Shown: piece by piece, positions 15,457-25,000 of the stretch
Numbering within the stretch: position 1 is the first letter of the stretch
How the letters are laid out: each line of letters begins with the position of its first letter
Assembly (NCBI GenBank): GCA_963813415.1
Contig: CAWEYW010000009.1
Span: 682,001 to 746,000, forward strand
Reading direction: 5' to 3'
Length of the DNA: 64,000 nt
Source of the DNA: CAIWHR01 sp963813415
GTDB taxonomy: Bacteria > Pseudomonadota > Gammaproteobacteria > Burkholderiales > Casimicrobiaceae
Position numbers and translations under genes: made by a program
Notes under the pieces: generated by a model
Database searches by the model: none
What the model was told of the DNA's origin: nothing
The model's input: the letters and a program-made list of their open reading frames with translations, nothing else

Positions 15457-17169
15457 TCAGGGGATCACTTCGTCGCGCGCCAACAGCCCGGTCCGCTGCT
15501 GCTGCTGCTTCTCGCCGAGCAGGTTCACGCGTGCGGCATCGATCGCCGCCAACAGTTCCCGGGCTTCCAGCAGGCGGGGCGCGCTGATGTAGCTCGCGCC
15601 ACTCGCGTAGAGCGGCTCGATGTCGGAAAGCTTCTCCGCATTCACGATGATCTTGGCGGTGGGATTCAGCTCCCGCACCTGCCGCAGCAGCTTGTGGTTG
15701 GTGGCACCCTTGAGGATCGTATCCGGCAGCGAGCAGATGATGATTTCGGCGTCGCGCAGGCCCGCGTGCAGGAGCGTGTCGCGCTGCGTGATGTCGCCAT
15801 AGACGACGCCCACGCCGCGCTTGCGCAGGCCTTCGATGACCATCGGATTGAAGTCGACGACGCGGATCTCCGGCAGGAGGTCGGGCCGCTCGCGCTTGAT
15901 CTCGTCCAGCAGGGAACTCGCCGTCCAGAAGAAGCCGAGCATGAAGATGCGTGGATGCTTTTCCGCTGCCAGCGTCTCCGGCGTGACCTCCGGCAGATCC
16001 TTGAGCCCGAGCCGCGTCAGCAAGGGCGACATCCACCGCAGCAGAACATCGCTCTTGCCGACGGCATACGTGGTGTCGATCGCGAGGAATGCAAACGCGA
16101 AGGCCACGATGCTCATGGAGTTTTCCGACACATCGCCCGCCGCCTTGCCGAGCGCCAGCAGGACGAGCGAAAGCTCGCTGATCTGGCAGAGATTGATCGC
16201 GGGCAGCAGGCTGACGCGATGCCCCAGTCGCAGCGAATGCAGCACCGGGAAGACGGTGACCAGCCGGCTGAGAATGACGAAAGCGCTCACCACGAGCATC
16301 CACACGGCGTAGTTCCAGCTCGGCGTCGGGATGCTCATGCCCAGCCCAACGAAAAACAGCGTGACGAAGAAGTCGCGCAGCGTGGTCACTTTCGCAATGA
16401 CGTCGAGCGTGTAGGGAAATGTCGAGACCATCACGCCGGCGATCAGCGCGCCCATCTCGGGTGACAGCCCGAGGTAGCGCGCGAAGCCGGCAAGCGCGAA
16501 GCACCAGGCGAGCGCACCTACCAGCACGAGCTCCGGCTGCCGCGCCACGAAGCGGAAGATCGACGGCAGGGCGAACCTGCTGACGACATAGCCCATGCCG
16601 ACGAGCAGCGTGACCTTCACTGCCGCGAGCCCGAACACCGTGAGGGACGGGTGCTTGAGGTCGGGTTGTATCGCCAGGAACACGATGACGAAGAGGTCCT
16701 GCAGCACCAGCACGCCGAGCGTGATCCGACCGGCCAGGGTTTCGAGCTCGCGCTTGTCGTAGAGGATCTTGACAATGATCACGGTACTGCTGAGCGCGAC
16801 CGCCACACCGAGATAGAGCGCCTCCAGCCAGCCGCCGAAGGCGCCAATGAGTCCGAAGAAGAGCCACCCGAGGGCCACGCAGCCGAAGATCTGCGCGGCG
16901 GCGGTGAGGGTGATGATGCGACCGGCACTGATCATCCGCTTCAGGTCGATCTCGAGCCCGATCATGAACAGCAGCAGGCTCAACCCGATCTCGGAAATGA
17001 GCTGGATGGTCTCGGCGTTGGTCACCCACTTGAACCCGTTCGGGCCCACGGCAAATCCTGCCAGCAGGTACGCGAGGATCAGGGGCTGCCGGGCCGCCTG
17101 GCTCACCACCGCCACCAGCCACGCAGCGATGATGCAGACGGCAATGTCGTTGACGAGACTGTGTTCCAC
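15457..17169 (-). CDS. KefB-type cation:proton antiporter with RCK (TrkA-N) domain
   Basis: A monovalent cation:proton antiporter-2 protein of about 570 residues in the inner membrane. The N-terminal transporter domain (about residues 5-375, some 12 segments) includes LLLFMIGLEIDLKRM and the helix VALSSTVIIVKILYDKRELE seen in KefB/KefC. A cytoplasmic Rossmann-type TrkA-N domain follows (IFMLGFFWTASSLLDEI, VVDFNPMVIEGL, VVYGDITQRDTL). The Gly-rich loop, normally GxGxxG, reads LGFFWTASS here, so nucleotide binding may be altered. The start is set at GTG 17169 (VEHSLVNDIAV) with GAGG upstream; longer frames upstream look non-coding. Likely exports K+ or Na+. Confidence 0.88.
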   Translation of the reverse strand: MEHSLVNDIAVCIIAAWLVAVVSQAARQPLILAYLLAGFAVGPNGFKWVTNAETIQLISEIGLSLLLFMIGLEIDLKRMISAGRIITLTAAAQIFGCVALGWLFFGLIGAFGGWLEALYLGVAVALSSTVIIVKILYDKRELETLAGRITLGVLVLQDLFVIVFLAIQPDLKHPSLTVFGLAAVKVTLLVGMGYVVSRFALPSIFRFVARQPELVLVGALAWCFALAGFARYLGLSPEMGALIAGVMVSTFPYTLDVIAKVTTLRDFFVTLFFVGLGMSIPTPSWNYAVWMLVVSAFVILSRLVTVFPVLHSLRLGHRVSLLPAINLCQISELSLVLLALGKAAGDVSENSMSIVAFAFAFLAIDTTYAVGKSDVLLRWMSPLLTRLGLKDLPEVTPETLAAEKHPRIFMLGFFWTASSLLDEIKRERPDLLPEIRVVDFNPMVIEGLRKRGVGVVYGDITQRDTLLHAGLRDAEIIICSLPDTILKGATNHKLLRQVRELNPTAKIIVNAEKLSDIEPLYASGASYISAPRLLEARELLAAIDAARVNLLGEKQQQQRTGLLARDEVIP

Positions 17170-17400
17170 GCAGGCAAACCTCAGGGTTCGTTCTCTTGTG
17201 GGGCCCGGGACGGAAACGGGCCAGCTGGATGCGGCGCCGCAGAGGGTACAGCCATTCGGCGCGTTCCGAAATACCCATGGCACCGGCATTGACTTGTGCG
17301 TCACAGCAGCAACGGCATGAGCAACGTGCGCCGGCGTCCGCTTGGAGAGACCGATGAGCCCGGCGTCGAGTGACCGGCCGAGCCTGCTGCGATGGACCCC

Positions 17401-19722
17401 TCAGCCCCGCGAGTCCGCGAGCTGCCGCACGATCTCGTTGGTCTCCCGCATACGCAGTGAGAGCTGCCGGGCCAGGTTGGTCATCATGCGAATCGCCACC
17501 GGCGGGTATCGCGTTTCGATTTCGTGGAGTTCGTCGCGCGTCAGCTCGTACACGACGATCTCTTCGGCAGCCTGCGCAGTCGCGGAGCGGGGTCGCCCGT
17601 CGAGCAACGCGGCCTCGCCGAACAGCGAGCCTTCCGCCATCGTCACGATACGCAGCCGGTGCGCACCGGCCCCGGCAATGGAGATCTCCACGGCGCCGCG
17701 CGCCAGCAGGCACAGGCGATCGCCCGGGTCGTTCTCGCGAAACAGCACGTCACCCGCCGGATAGATGCGACGCTGGAAATGACTCGCCACGTCGCGCAGC
17801 TCGGATTCGCTCAGCCCGTCGAGCAGACCGAATGCGGCCAGCGGCACTTCGCGCATCGTCGCCTTCCCCAGTTTTTCCAGCGCGCGATTCTCGGCCCACT
17901 CCACGGCCTGATCGGCATCGCCGAACCACAGCTGCCGGCCGGAATCGCGAAACGCATCATGCGCAATGAGTGTACTGCCATGGCGCCCCTCGGGAGTGAC
18001 GGCGGCGAGCACCACCTGCGTGCCCTTGCGCGCCAGCCGGCGCACCAGGCGCTCGAGCAGCAGTGCACCGGTGGCATCTATCGCCGTCACGCGCTGGAAG
18101 TCGAGCACGACGACGTCGGCGACTCCAGCGAGGGGCTCCACGTGCTCTGCAAGGCGCTCGGCGCTGCCGAAGAACAACGCGCCTTCCAGCTCGACCACCC
18201 GGATGCGGCGCCGCGCTTCCTGCACGCGAGCCGCGTTGTCGCCGCCCCAGATCCGGCGCGACGGACGCACCGTGGCGTCCACGACGCTCCGCACGAGCGA
18301 CCGGTTCATGCCAATGAAGAACAGCAATCCCGACAGGAGAAAGCCAACGCCGATCGCGGGCACGAAGCCCACGAAAATGGCCGTGAGCGCAACCACCGCG
18401 ACGGTGGCGGCGCTCCATGCGAGGGCCTGGTCCGGCCGCGTTCCGGCATCGCGCAAGCGGCGCACGAGTCCATGGGTCCACGTGTCGATCAGGCCGACGC
18501 CCATGGTCACCATGATGCCGCCGAGCACCGCGATCGGAACCAGCGCGACCAGTGAACGGCCAGCGATGAAGATCACGGCGAGCAGCACCGCGGCGATGAC
18601 AGCGGTCACCCGGGTGCGCCCGCCGGCGTCCCAGCTCGCCATGGCCCGCGCTCGCGACAGCAGCACCGGCACGCCGCCGCACAGTCCGGATGCGATGTTC
18701 GCAAAGCCGTGCGCGACGACTTCGCGGCGGGTGTCATGCCGCCCGTCGGTGGCGTGATCGATTGCGACGGCGGCGAACAGCGTGTCCAGCGTGCCGATCA
18801 CAGCGATGACCCCGGCGCCCGAGAAAATCGCCGGGAGATGGCGCTCCACGAGCGGCCACGGCATGTCCAGCATCGGCACGATTGCACGCGGCAGCGGAAG
18901 CGAGCGTGGCATCGCGCCAACGACATGGCCCAAGGCAATGTCCGGCCAGGCAAGCTGCACGGCGTAGAAAACGACCGTTCCGCCGACCAACCCGCCGAGG
19001 GAAGCGGGAACACGCTTGCTCAGGGCGGCCACGGTCCAGATCAGCGCCGCCGTGATGCAGCCGACCAGCAGCGTCGCGGGTTGCAGCGCGTGCATGGCGG
19101 CGGCCGGACCCGCCGCGAGCTCGGCCCGGGAGACGCCGGTCAGTGCCGTGAGCTGCGCAACGATCACCAGTACGGCGGCGCCAAGCATGAATCCCGCAAC
19201 GAACGGGTACGGCACGTAGCGGGCAAAGAGGCCTGCACCGAGCGCACCGAAGACGACTTGCAGCACGCCCGAGATCACGACCGTCAGGCCGGCAAGCGCG
19301 ACGATCCATTCGACGCCGTGGCCGCCGCCTGGAGCAAGCGCGGGATCGGCCGCGAGCAAGGCGACCACACCCGCCAGCACGAGACTGGCAGAGGCGCGTG
19401 GCCCACTGCCTGGATGCGTCGAGCCGCCCAACAGTGCGGCGACGAGCTGCCCGTAGATCGCCGATGCAAAGCCGGCGAGCACACCGACCTTGGCGTACTG
19501 CGGGCCGAGCGGCGCGAAAGCAAGCAGGCCCAGCGAGAGCGCGAGTGCAAGGCTCGCCACGGCACCCGCGAGGCCGCCGAGGAGCTCATCGCGCCAATGC
19601 AGTCCCGCGGCAAAGGCGGTCGTTACGGGTCGGTCGGACGCTTCCAGAGACGTTTTCGCGCTGCGTAACGCGCCGTGGTGCTCGACGGGAGATGAAACGC
19701 AGGCCGCGTCTTCCAGACTCAC
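17401..19722 (-). CDS. SulP transporter fused to STAS and cyclic-nucleotide-binding domains
   Basis: A 773-residue fusion. Residues about 40-440 are a SulP/SLC26 anion transporter core (LGLLAFAPLGPQYAKVGVLA, PYPFVAGFMLGAAV, VLGGIMVTMGVGLIDTW). A STAS domain follows (RRIRVVELEGALFFGSAERL, VLDFQRVTAIDATGA with the conserved DxxxIDxTG-like turn). The last 140 residues are a cNMP-binding domain: YPAGDVLFRENDPGD and the phosphate cassette FGEAALLDGRPRSATA, with the Glu and Arg needed to bind cAMP intact. The start is a GTG (SLEDAACVSS follows) with a weak ribosome binding site. It suggests anion uptake gated by cyclic nucleotide; a cyclase-domain gene lies 2.3 kb away. Transported anion (sulfate, bicarbonate or other) is unknown. 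Confidence 0.9.
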   Translation of the reverse strand: MSLEDAACVSSPVEHHGALRSAKTSLEASDRPVTTAFAAGLHWRDELLGGLAGAVASLALALSLGLLAFAPLGPQYAKVGVLAGFASAIYGQLVAALLGGSTHPGSGPRASASLVLAGVVALLAADPALAPGGGHGVEWIVALAGLTVVISGVLQVVFGALGAGLFARYVPYPFVAGFMLGAAVLVIVAQLTALTGVSRAELAAGPAAAMHALQPATLLVGCITAALIWTVAALSKRVPASLGGLVGGTVVFYAVQLAWPDIALGHVVGAMPRSLPLPRAIVPMLDMPWPLVERHLPAIFSGAGVIAVIGTLDTLFAAVAIDHATDGRHDTRREVVAHGFANIASGLCGGVPVLLSRARAMASWDAGGRTRVTAVIAAVLLAVIFIAGRSLVALVPIAVLGGIMVTMGVGLIDTWTHGLVRRLRDAGTRPDQALAWSAATVAVVALTAIFVGFVPAIGVGFLLSGLLFFIGMNRSLVRSVVDATVRPSRRIWGGDNAARVQEARRRIRVVELEGALFFGSAERLAEHVEPLAGVADVVVLDFQRVTAIDATGALLLERLVRRLARKGTQVVLAAVTPEGRHGSTLIAHDAFRDSGRQLWFGDADQAVEWAENRALEKLGKATMREVPLAAFGLLDGLSESELRDVASHFQRRIYPAGDVLFRENDPGDRLCLLARGAVEISIAGAGAHRLRIVTMAEGSLFGEAALLDGRPRSATAQAAEEIVVYELTRDELHEIETRYPPVAIRMMTNLARQLSLRMRETNEIVRQLADSRG

Positions 19723-19937
19723 GCCATCCCGCAGCCCGCCGGCAAAAGTACCACGGGTCCGTCATGGGTCACGGCGTGAATATTCCGCAACATGACCATG
19801 CGGCATCGCCCAACAATCAGCTGCGACTTGCGCGCGTCCCGGAAGAAACTGTCATGAACAGCGATTGGACTTCCGCCGCAGCGTCCCAGAGCCGCAAGGG
19901 TGTGGCCAGTTGGCGCACGTCCGTGTTTCGTCGGTTG

Positions 19938-19987
19938 TGGCACACATATGTGCCAAAGAGGCCCTATGATGCGACGTTTTGTCGCAT
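19938..19987. promoter_or_regulatory. Two adjacent inverted repeats
   Basis: TGGCACA-CATA-TGTGCCA (19938-19955) has perfect 7-base arms, and ATGCGAC-GTTTT-GTCGCAT (19969-19987) has perfect 7-base arms. They lie 13 bases apart. They could be operator sites or tandem RNA hairpins in the leader of the exported-protein gene at 20215; neither has a T-run that would make it a terminator. Confidence 0.5.
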
Positions 19988-20055
19988 ATGAACAGGGAGC
20001 CTCAAATGCAATCAAGGCCTTGACAGCCAACAGGGGAGAAGCGCTGAATGGCCGA

Positions 20056-20083
20056 CCCGACGGACTTGAGGCCGTTCGTCGGG
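20056..20083 (+). promoter_or_regulatory. Leader hairpin upstream of exported-protein gene
   Basis: CCCGACG and CGTCGGG are perfect 7-base arms, extended by a GAC/GTT pairing, around a loop of about 8 bases. It lies 132 bases before the start codon at 20215 and would fold in the 5' leader RNA. Confidence 0.4.
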
Positions 20084-20214
20084 ACCGGCGAGCCTTCCGT
20101 CAACCAGTGTTCCTCGGCCGCGCCCACGGCGGAGTGAGAAGCATTGAGCCGAAGGTCGACTTGGGCGAACAACTCGAACATCCCAGATGCAGTCCGCAGG
20201 TTCAGGAGACGTGA

Positions 20215-20667
20215 ATGAACACGACGCGTAAGTTTTTCGGCTTCCTCATTGCAGTGATCCTGGCGGCGTTTGTGCTGCCGGCCGGAGCCGCAACGGATAG
20301 TTCCAAGACGTACAGCGTTGGTGGGTCCAGCGGTTCGGCATTTCCAGCGACGAGCATCTCCACGGGCGTGATCAGGTACCGATCACGATCGGCAGTCAAG
20401 AACAACAGCCACGTAAGCAGTTCGAATCTGAACTCGTTTCAGCTGACGGCACCTCCACGAGCGGTCACGATACTCAGTCGGCAGCGCCGGCGTCCGACGA
20501 TCACCTACAGGACGTCGAGCTTCACGATCGACGCCAAGATCCATCCACGGGTGGCTGGGAAGTCAACCCCGCCGTGTCGCGGGGCTCACGCACAGCTCGA
20601 CATGACCGTGAGCCACTCGGTCGGCGTCACCTGCACGGGCGGCGGGCAATCGACTGCGCAAGGTTGA
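20215..20667 (+). CDS. Exported protein of unknown function, N-terminal part of a broken gene
   Basis: A 150-residue frame with a textbook signal peptide (MNTTRKFFGFLIAVILAAFV, cleavage near AGAATD) after a good AGGAGA ribosome binding site. The start of the mature part, SSKTYSVGGSSGSAFPATSI, is Ser/Thr-rich like the start of bacterial Ig-like surface proteins; from about residue 80 the composition turns Arg-rich and is unlike the first half, which suggests the frame has slipped. The frame ends just before another long frame (20705-21976) that has the Ser/Thr/Gly-rich exported character but no signal peptide. The two most likely were one gene. Confidence 0.6.
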   Translation: MNTTRKFFGFLIAVILAAFVLPAGAATDSSKTYSVGGSSGSAFPATSISTGVIRYRSRSAVKNNSHVSSSNLNSFQLTAPPRAVTILSRQRRRPTITYRTSSFTIDAKIHPRVAGKSTPPCRGAHAQLDMTVSHSVGVTCTGGGQSTAQG

Positions 20668-20704
20668 CGTCCGATGCCTCGGGATCACACCGGCAACTCG
20701 AGGA

Positions 20705-21976
20705 GTGGCAGACACCTCTCGCCGAGATCCGTCGACGCTGCCCATCACGACCATCTCGGGCGAGCCGGCGTGCACGCTTCAGTTCGTCACCGGATACGTG
20801 CTGCAGGATGCAACGCTGAGCAACGGCGTTGCCTATGTGACCAGCGTCGCGAACAATGCGAACGGCGTGGGTGCGGTCATCACGGAGAACGCGTACAACA
20901 ATCCATCCGGCAGCCCCGTTCAAGTTCGTTTGTTGGTCGATAATTCACCGCCCGCGAATAGCGTTGCGGTGACGCTCACCTCGGGCTGCTCGATCGCAAA
21001 CGGTACGGCGACGACGAATACCGGCGGCTACGCGACGTTCAACACGCTTTCCGGCACGGCAGCGGGCGTGGCCTGTGTGCTCACTGCATCAGCGCCCGGG
21101 TTTGCGCCGAATGCGACGTCGAACATGTTCAGGCTTACGGCCGCTGATGGCCAGGTTGACTGCGGCCAGGCATTGAGTCTCACGTCGACCAACCCGAATT
21201 CCACGCTCGGCGTCAACGATCCTGGTTATGCGGAGGGTGCGCGGGGCCCGAACAACAAGGATGGCAGTTCGTGCCAACTGGTCAATTACGACTTCGCTAA
21301 TTACATCCTGCAACCAGACCCGTTGACCGGACAGTCCAACTTCGTCAGCCTGAAGTGGGACACGACTGGCAGTCAGGCCTTCGCAGCGTTTTCGTACTCG
21401 GCGAACTGGAAGCCGGTCGACTTCGTTGACGGGTTCGCCCCGATCTTGCGGCCGAACACCGCCTGGAAAACCGACGCCTCAGGTAATCCTGCTTACATTT
21501 ACGGCGTTGCCTGCACATCGTCGACCTTCCCTGCACCGGTCGCCACATTGAGCGCGCTCATGTCGCCTTCGACCGCGAACCCGACGCCGGAGACGATCTT
21601 TGTAACGTCATCCGCAGCGCTTCCCGCGACGCCGTTCGCCGTGGTGATCGGCATCGGTGCATCCGCCGAGCGTGTCAAGGTCGTCGATACGACTGCGGGA
21701 TCCAGTTGGCAGGCGATTCGCGGTGACGGGCTTCCGGCAGGCACCGCCGTACCCGGACATGCTTCGGCCACCGTGGTGATGAGTACACCACTGCCGCTGA
21801 TTCCGGCCTCGGCTATTCCGTCATCCTCGTCATCCTATGTTGCCGGCGAGGCAGCCAGGATGTGCGTATTCGCGCACGGTTGGACAAGTGTGACCGACCC
21901 CGTATCGCTCACTCCTAAGGCGATGTACTCGACGTCGGTATTCGACATCGGCGACGGGTGGCTGTCACTCCAGTAA
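20705..21976 (+). CDS. Exported protein of unknown function, C-terminal part of a broken gene
   Basis: A 423-residue frame rich in Ser, Thr, Gly and Asn. ACTLQFVTGYVLQDATL, GSPVQVRLLVDNSPP and TLTSGCSIANGTATTNTGGY have the look of beta-sandwich, Ig-like exported domains, with several Cys that could form disulfides. The only start is a GTG without a ribosome binding site and there is no signal peptide, whereas the frame ending 38 bases upstream has one. Between 20640 and 20710 short stretches of plausible sequence (TSDASGSH, HTGNSRSG, DTSRRDPSTLP) sit in three different frames, as if several single-base shifts occurred. A terminator follows the stop. Confidence 0.6.
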   Translation: MADTSRRDPSTLPITTISGEPACTLQFVTGYVLQDATLSNGVAYVTSVANNANGVGAVITENAYNNPSGSPVQVRLLVDNSPPANSVAVTLTSGCSIANGTATTNTGGYATFNTLSGTAAGVACVLTASAPGFAPNATSNMFRLTAADGQVDCGQALSLTSTNPNSTLGVNDPGYAEGARGPNNKDGSSCQLVNYDFANYILQPDPLTGQSNFVSLKWDTTGSQAFAAFSYSANWKPVDFVDGFAPILRPNTAWKTDASGNPAYIYGVACTSSTFPAPVATLSALMSPSTANPTPETIFVTSSAALPATPFAVVIGIGASAERVKVVDTTAGSSWQAIRGDGLPAGTAVPGHASATVVMSTPLPLIPASAIPSSSSSYVAGEAARMCVFAHGWTSVTDPVSLTPKAMYSTSVFDIGDGWLSLQ

Positions 21977-21992
21977 CCCATCTGCAACAACG

Positions 21993-22020
21993 CAAAAAGC
22001 GGCCTGCGGGCCGCTTTTTG
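21993..22020. terminator. Bidirectional terminator
   Basis: CAAAAAGCGGCC and GGCCGCTTTTTG form a perfect 12-base stem with a short loop. It has a T-run on both strands, so it can end the exported-protein transcript (plus) and the long cyclase-domain transcript (minus), which converge here. Confidence 0.85.
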
Positions 22021-22034
22021 TTGAGCATCGGCGC

Positions 22035-25000
22035 TTACGCCACCGGGGGTAGCGCCGGCGGCCGGGCGATCTTCAGGCTTTCCAGCAGCGACTTGCTCTC
22101 GGTGAGCATGGCGGGTTCAGGCATCTCACCGGCAACGCGCGCCAACTCGACGAGCGCGAGTAGGCCGACGGTGACTTCGAAGAGGTCGTGCTTCGCTCGT
22201 GCCGCGGCCAATCCTTTGTCGAACGCATCACGGGCACCGTCGAACTCGCCGCGCTGCAGCAGCGCAAACCCGCGCACGCGCTGGAGCACCGCAGTTACAT
22301 CGGCGACGCCATTGGACGGGCCGGCGCGACCGAGCATGGCCGTCGCCAGCTCGAGCGCGGCATCGGCATCCTGCATGAACACGCGGCATTCCGCGATGCG
22401 CGCATCGATGGCCGGCAGCTCCTGGTCTGCACCCACCTGCATGAAGTTGTCCTTCGCCTCGTGCAGAAGCTGCAATGCTTCGCCAAGGCGGCCATCGCGC
22501 ATGGCCGCGCGCCCAAGCAATGACAGGCACGCCCCCAGGAAGAAGCGGTATCGCGACGCCTTCCACAACGGGAGCGTTTCACGCAGCGTATCCTCGGCTT
22601 CGGCCAGCTCGCCGCGATCGATGAGGATCTCGGCGACGTTGATCCTGGCCAGGGCGGCGTTGACGGTGTCGCCAAGCTTGAGAGACTCGGCACGGCCGCG
22701 TTCGTAGTAGTCCATGGCCTCGTCCCAGCGTCCCTGCCACTGGCACATGACGCCGAGATTGGCCAGCAGGCTCGCCTGCCGGTCCAGATTGCCGGATTGC
22801 CGATAAGCATCGAGCGAGCGCTTCATCAATGCTTCGGCCCCTTCCCTGCCGAGCACCGCGTACGTGGCCGCCATCACGAAGCAGGCACCCCCGAGCGCCT
22901 CCGGGTCGTTGGCCGACTTGCTTTCGAACTCAGCGCGCAGAGCCCAGCGCAATGCCTCGTGGGTGCGACCCTGCCGGTACAGCATGGATGCATACCAGGC
23001 AGTGCATTGCGCGGCATGTCGCGCCGCCTCGGGGACCTCGAGTCCCTCGACGGCTTTGCGCGCGCGCATCGCCCACGCCAGGGCCTGTCGATTCCGTCCG
23101 AGCCGTTCCTCGAGACGTGCGCGCTTCAGGTACAGACGCGAACCGCGCATGGCATCACCGGCGACCAGCCGATTGGCAGCCGAATAAGCGTCGGCCGCCT
23201 TGTGAAACTCGGCCGCGCGATGCCAGCAGTCCGCCTGGGCCTCGTGGATCGCCGCCAGATCCTTCTGCTCGATCTCGCGGATACGGCGTGCCGCATCGAG
23301 CGCACGCGCATAAAGGCCGGCCGCTTCGAGGTACGCGTACAGCGCCTGCGCGCGGTCCCCCGCGATGCGCGCGTACTTCCAGGTGGCCACGTACTCGCCC
23401 GCCTCGTAGTGATGCAGCGACAGAATGCCCGCCGCCTCCTCCGGATAGTCCATCTCGTCCGCCAGGTGCGCGGCCACGACGCCATGCATGCGCCGGCGCA
23501 GCTTGAACGGCAAGCCTTCGTAGGCGGCATCGCGCAACAACGAACGACGGAAGCGAAGGTAGCCTTCGCCGTCTTCCTCGAAGAGCTCCTGCAGGCGCAT
23601 CCATGCCGCAGGTTCCGGTGGGGGTGCACCCTCCTCGTCGGCAAGCCAGGCAAGCATGCGCGGATGGAAGGTCAGGCCGAATACCGCTGCACGCCGCACC
23701 AGTGCCCGATCGTCGGGCGTCAATGCATCGATGCGCGCCATGGCCGCCGCTTCCGCGGAATCGGGCAGGCCGCCGACCCCTCCGGTCTGGATAGCCGAGC
23801 GCAGGAGATCGCGCAGGAATTGCGGGTTGCCGCCAGAACGCTGCGCAACGACCTCCAGCACGTGCGGGGCGAGAGCGTGCTGCTCGCTCCCGAGCTGCGC
23901 CATGCGCAAGGCGTCCTTTTGCGCGAGCGGCTGCAATTCCACGCGCGTGAGCGCATCGCCATCGGTGCCGGCAAAGCCGCCAGACGCGTTGCGCCGCGCG
24001 ACGCCGATGACCCACGGCCGGCCCTGCACCGAGCTCGCAACGTACACGAGCAGCTCGGCGGACGCGGGATCCATGTGATGCGCATCCTCGATCTCGATCA
24101 GCGTGGCATCGGGCATCATGACTTCGAGAAAACGACTCACGACTTCGTGCAGTTTCGGCCGCCGGTTCTTCTCGGCGAGCATCCCGATTTCCGGCGTCGG
24201 TCCCAGCTCGATATCGAACGCGCCGGCGATCAGCGGAAGCCACGGCAGCAGCTCCGGGACGCGTTCGGTAACGGCGTCGCGCAGACGATCCACGACCATC
24301 GCATCGGCGTCGTCACGGCTGATTCCCATCAGCTCGCGCAGGAGCTCGCGCCAGAGCACGTACGGCGTCGATGCCGTGTAGGCCTCGCACGTCGCATGCA
24401 GCCGGCGCATGTCCGCAGCATCTTCGCGCAGCGCTTCGAGCAGGCGCGTCTTGCCGAGTCCCGGCTCACCGACGATATCGAGCAGGCGCCCTGCTCCCGC
24501 TCGCGCCAGTGCGAGTGCCCCGCGCAATACCGCGAGCTCGGTATCGCGGCCGATGAGGCGCAGCGACTGCAAGGTGACTTGCCGCGTGCGCGAACCGGCC
24601 GCACGGCCGACCGCCCACGCCCTGATCGGCTGCGCCTTCCCTTTGACGGCGAAAGGCTCCAGATCGGTCGTGCGAAAGAGCGTGTTGGAATGCTCCAGCA
24701 CCTCGGCCGTCGCGTAGATGAGACCTGGCTCCGCCTTGGCCATCAAGCGCGCCGACAGGTTCACGGCGTCGCCCATCACGGTATAGGTTCGCCGATACGC
24801 CGGACCGATCTCCCCGGCGAACACCGCGCCGCGGTTGATGCCGGCACGAATGCGGATCGGCAGCGGCGTCTCCATGATCTTGCGCAGGGCGAGCAACATG
24901 CGCTCTTCGTCGTCGCCAGTAACGCGGGGAGCACCGGCGGTAAGGATCAGCTTGCCGCCATCGAAATCGACGTCGGAACCGAGAAAGCAGACGTCCTGTT

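Larger units (their letters stand above)
19723..20214. other. Intergenic leader region with inverted repeats
   Basis: About 490 bases between the SulP-fusion gene (minus) and the exported-protein gene (plus). No gene is supported. It holds three stem-loop-capable sequences (19938-19955, 19969-19987, 20056-20083), which is more than the surrounding intergenic DNA shows, and the ribosome binding site CAGGAGA before 20215. Confidence 0.5.
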
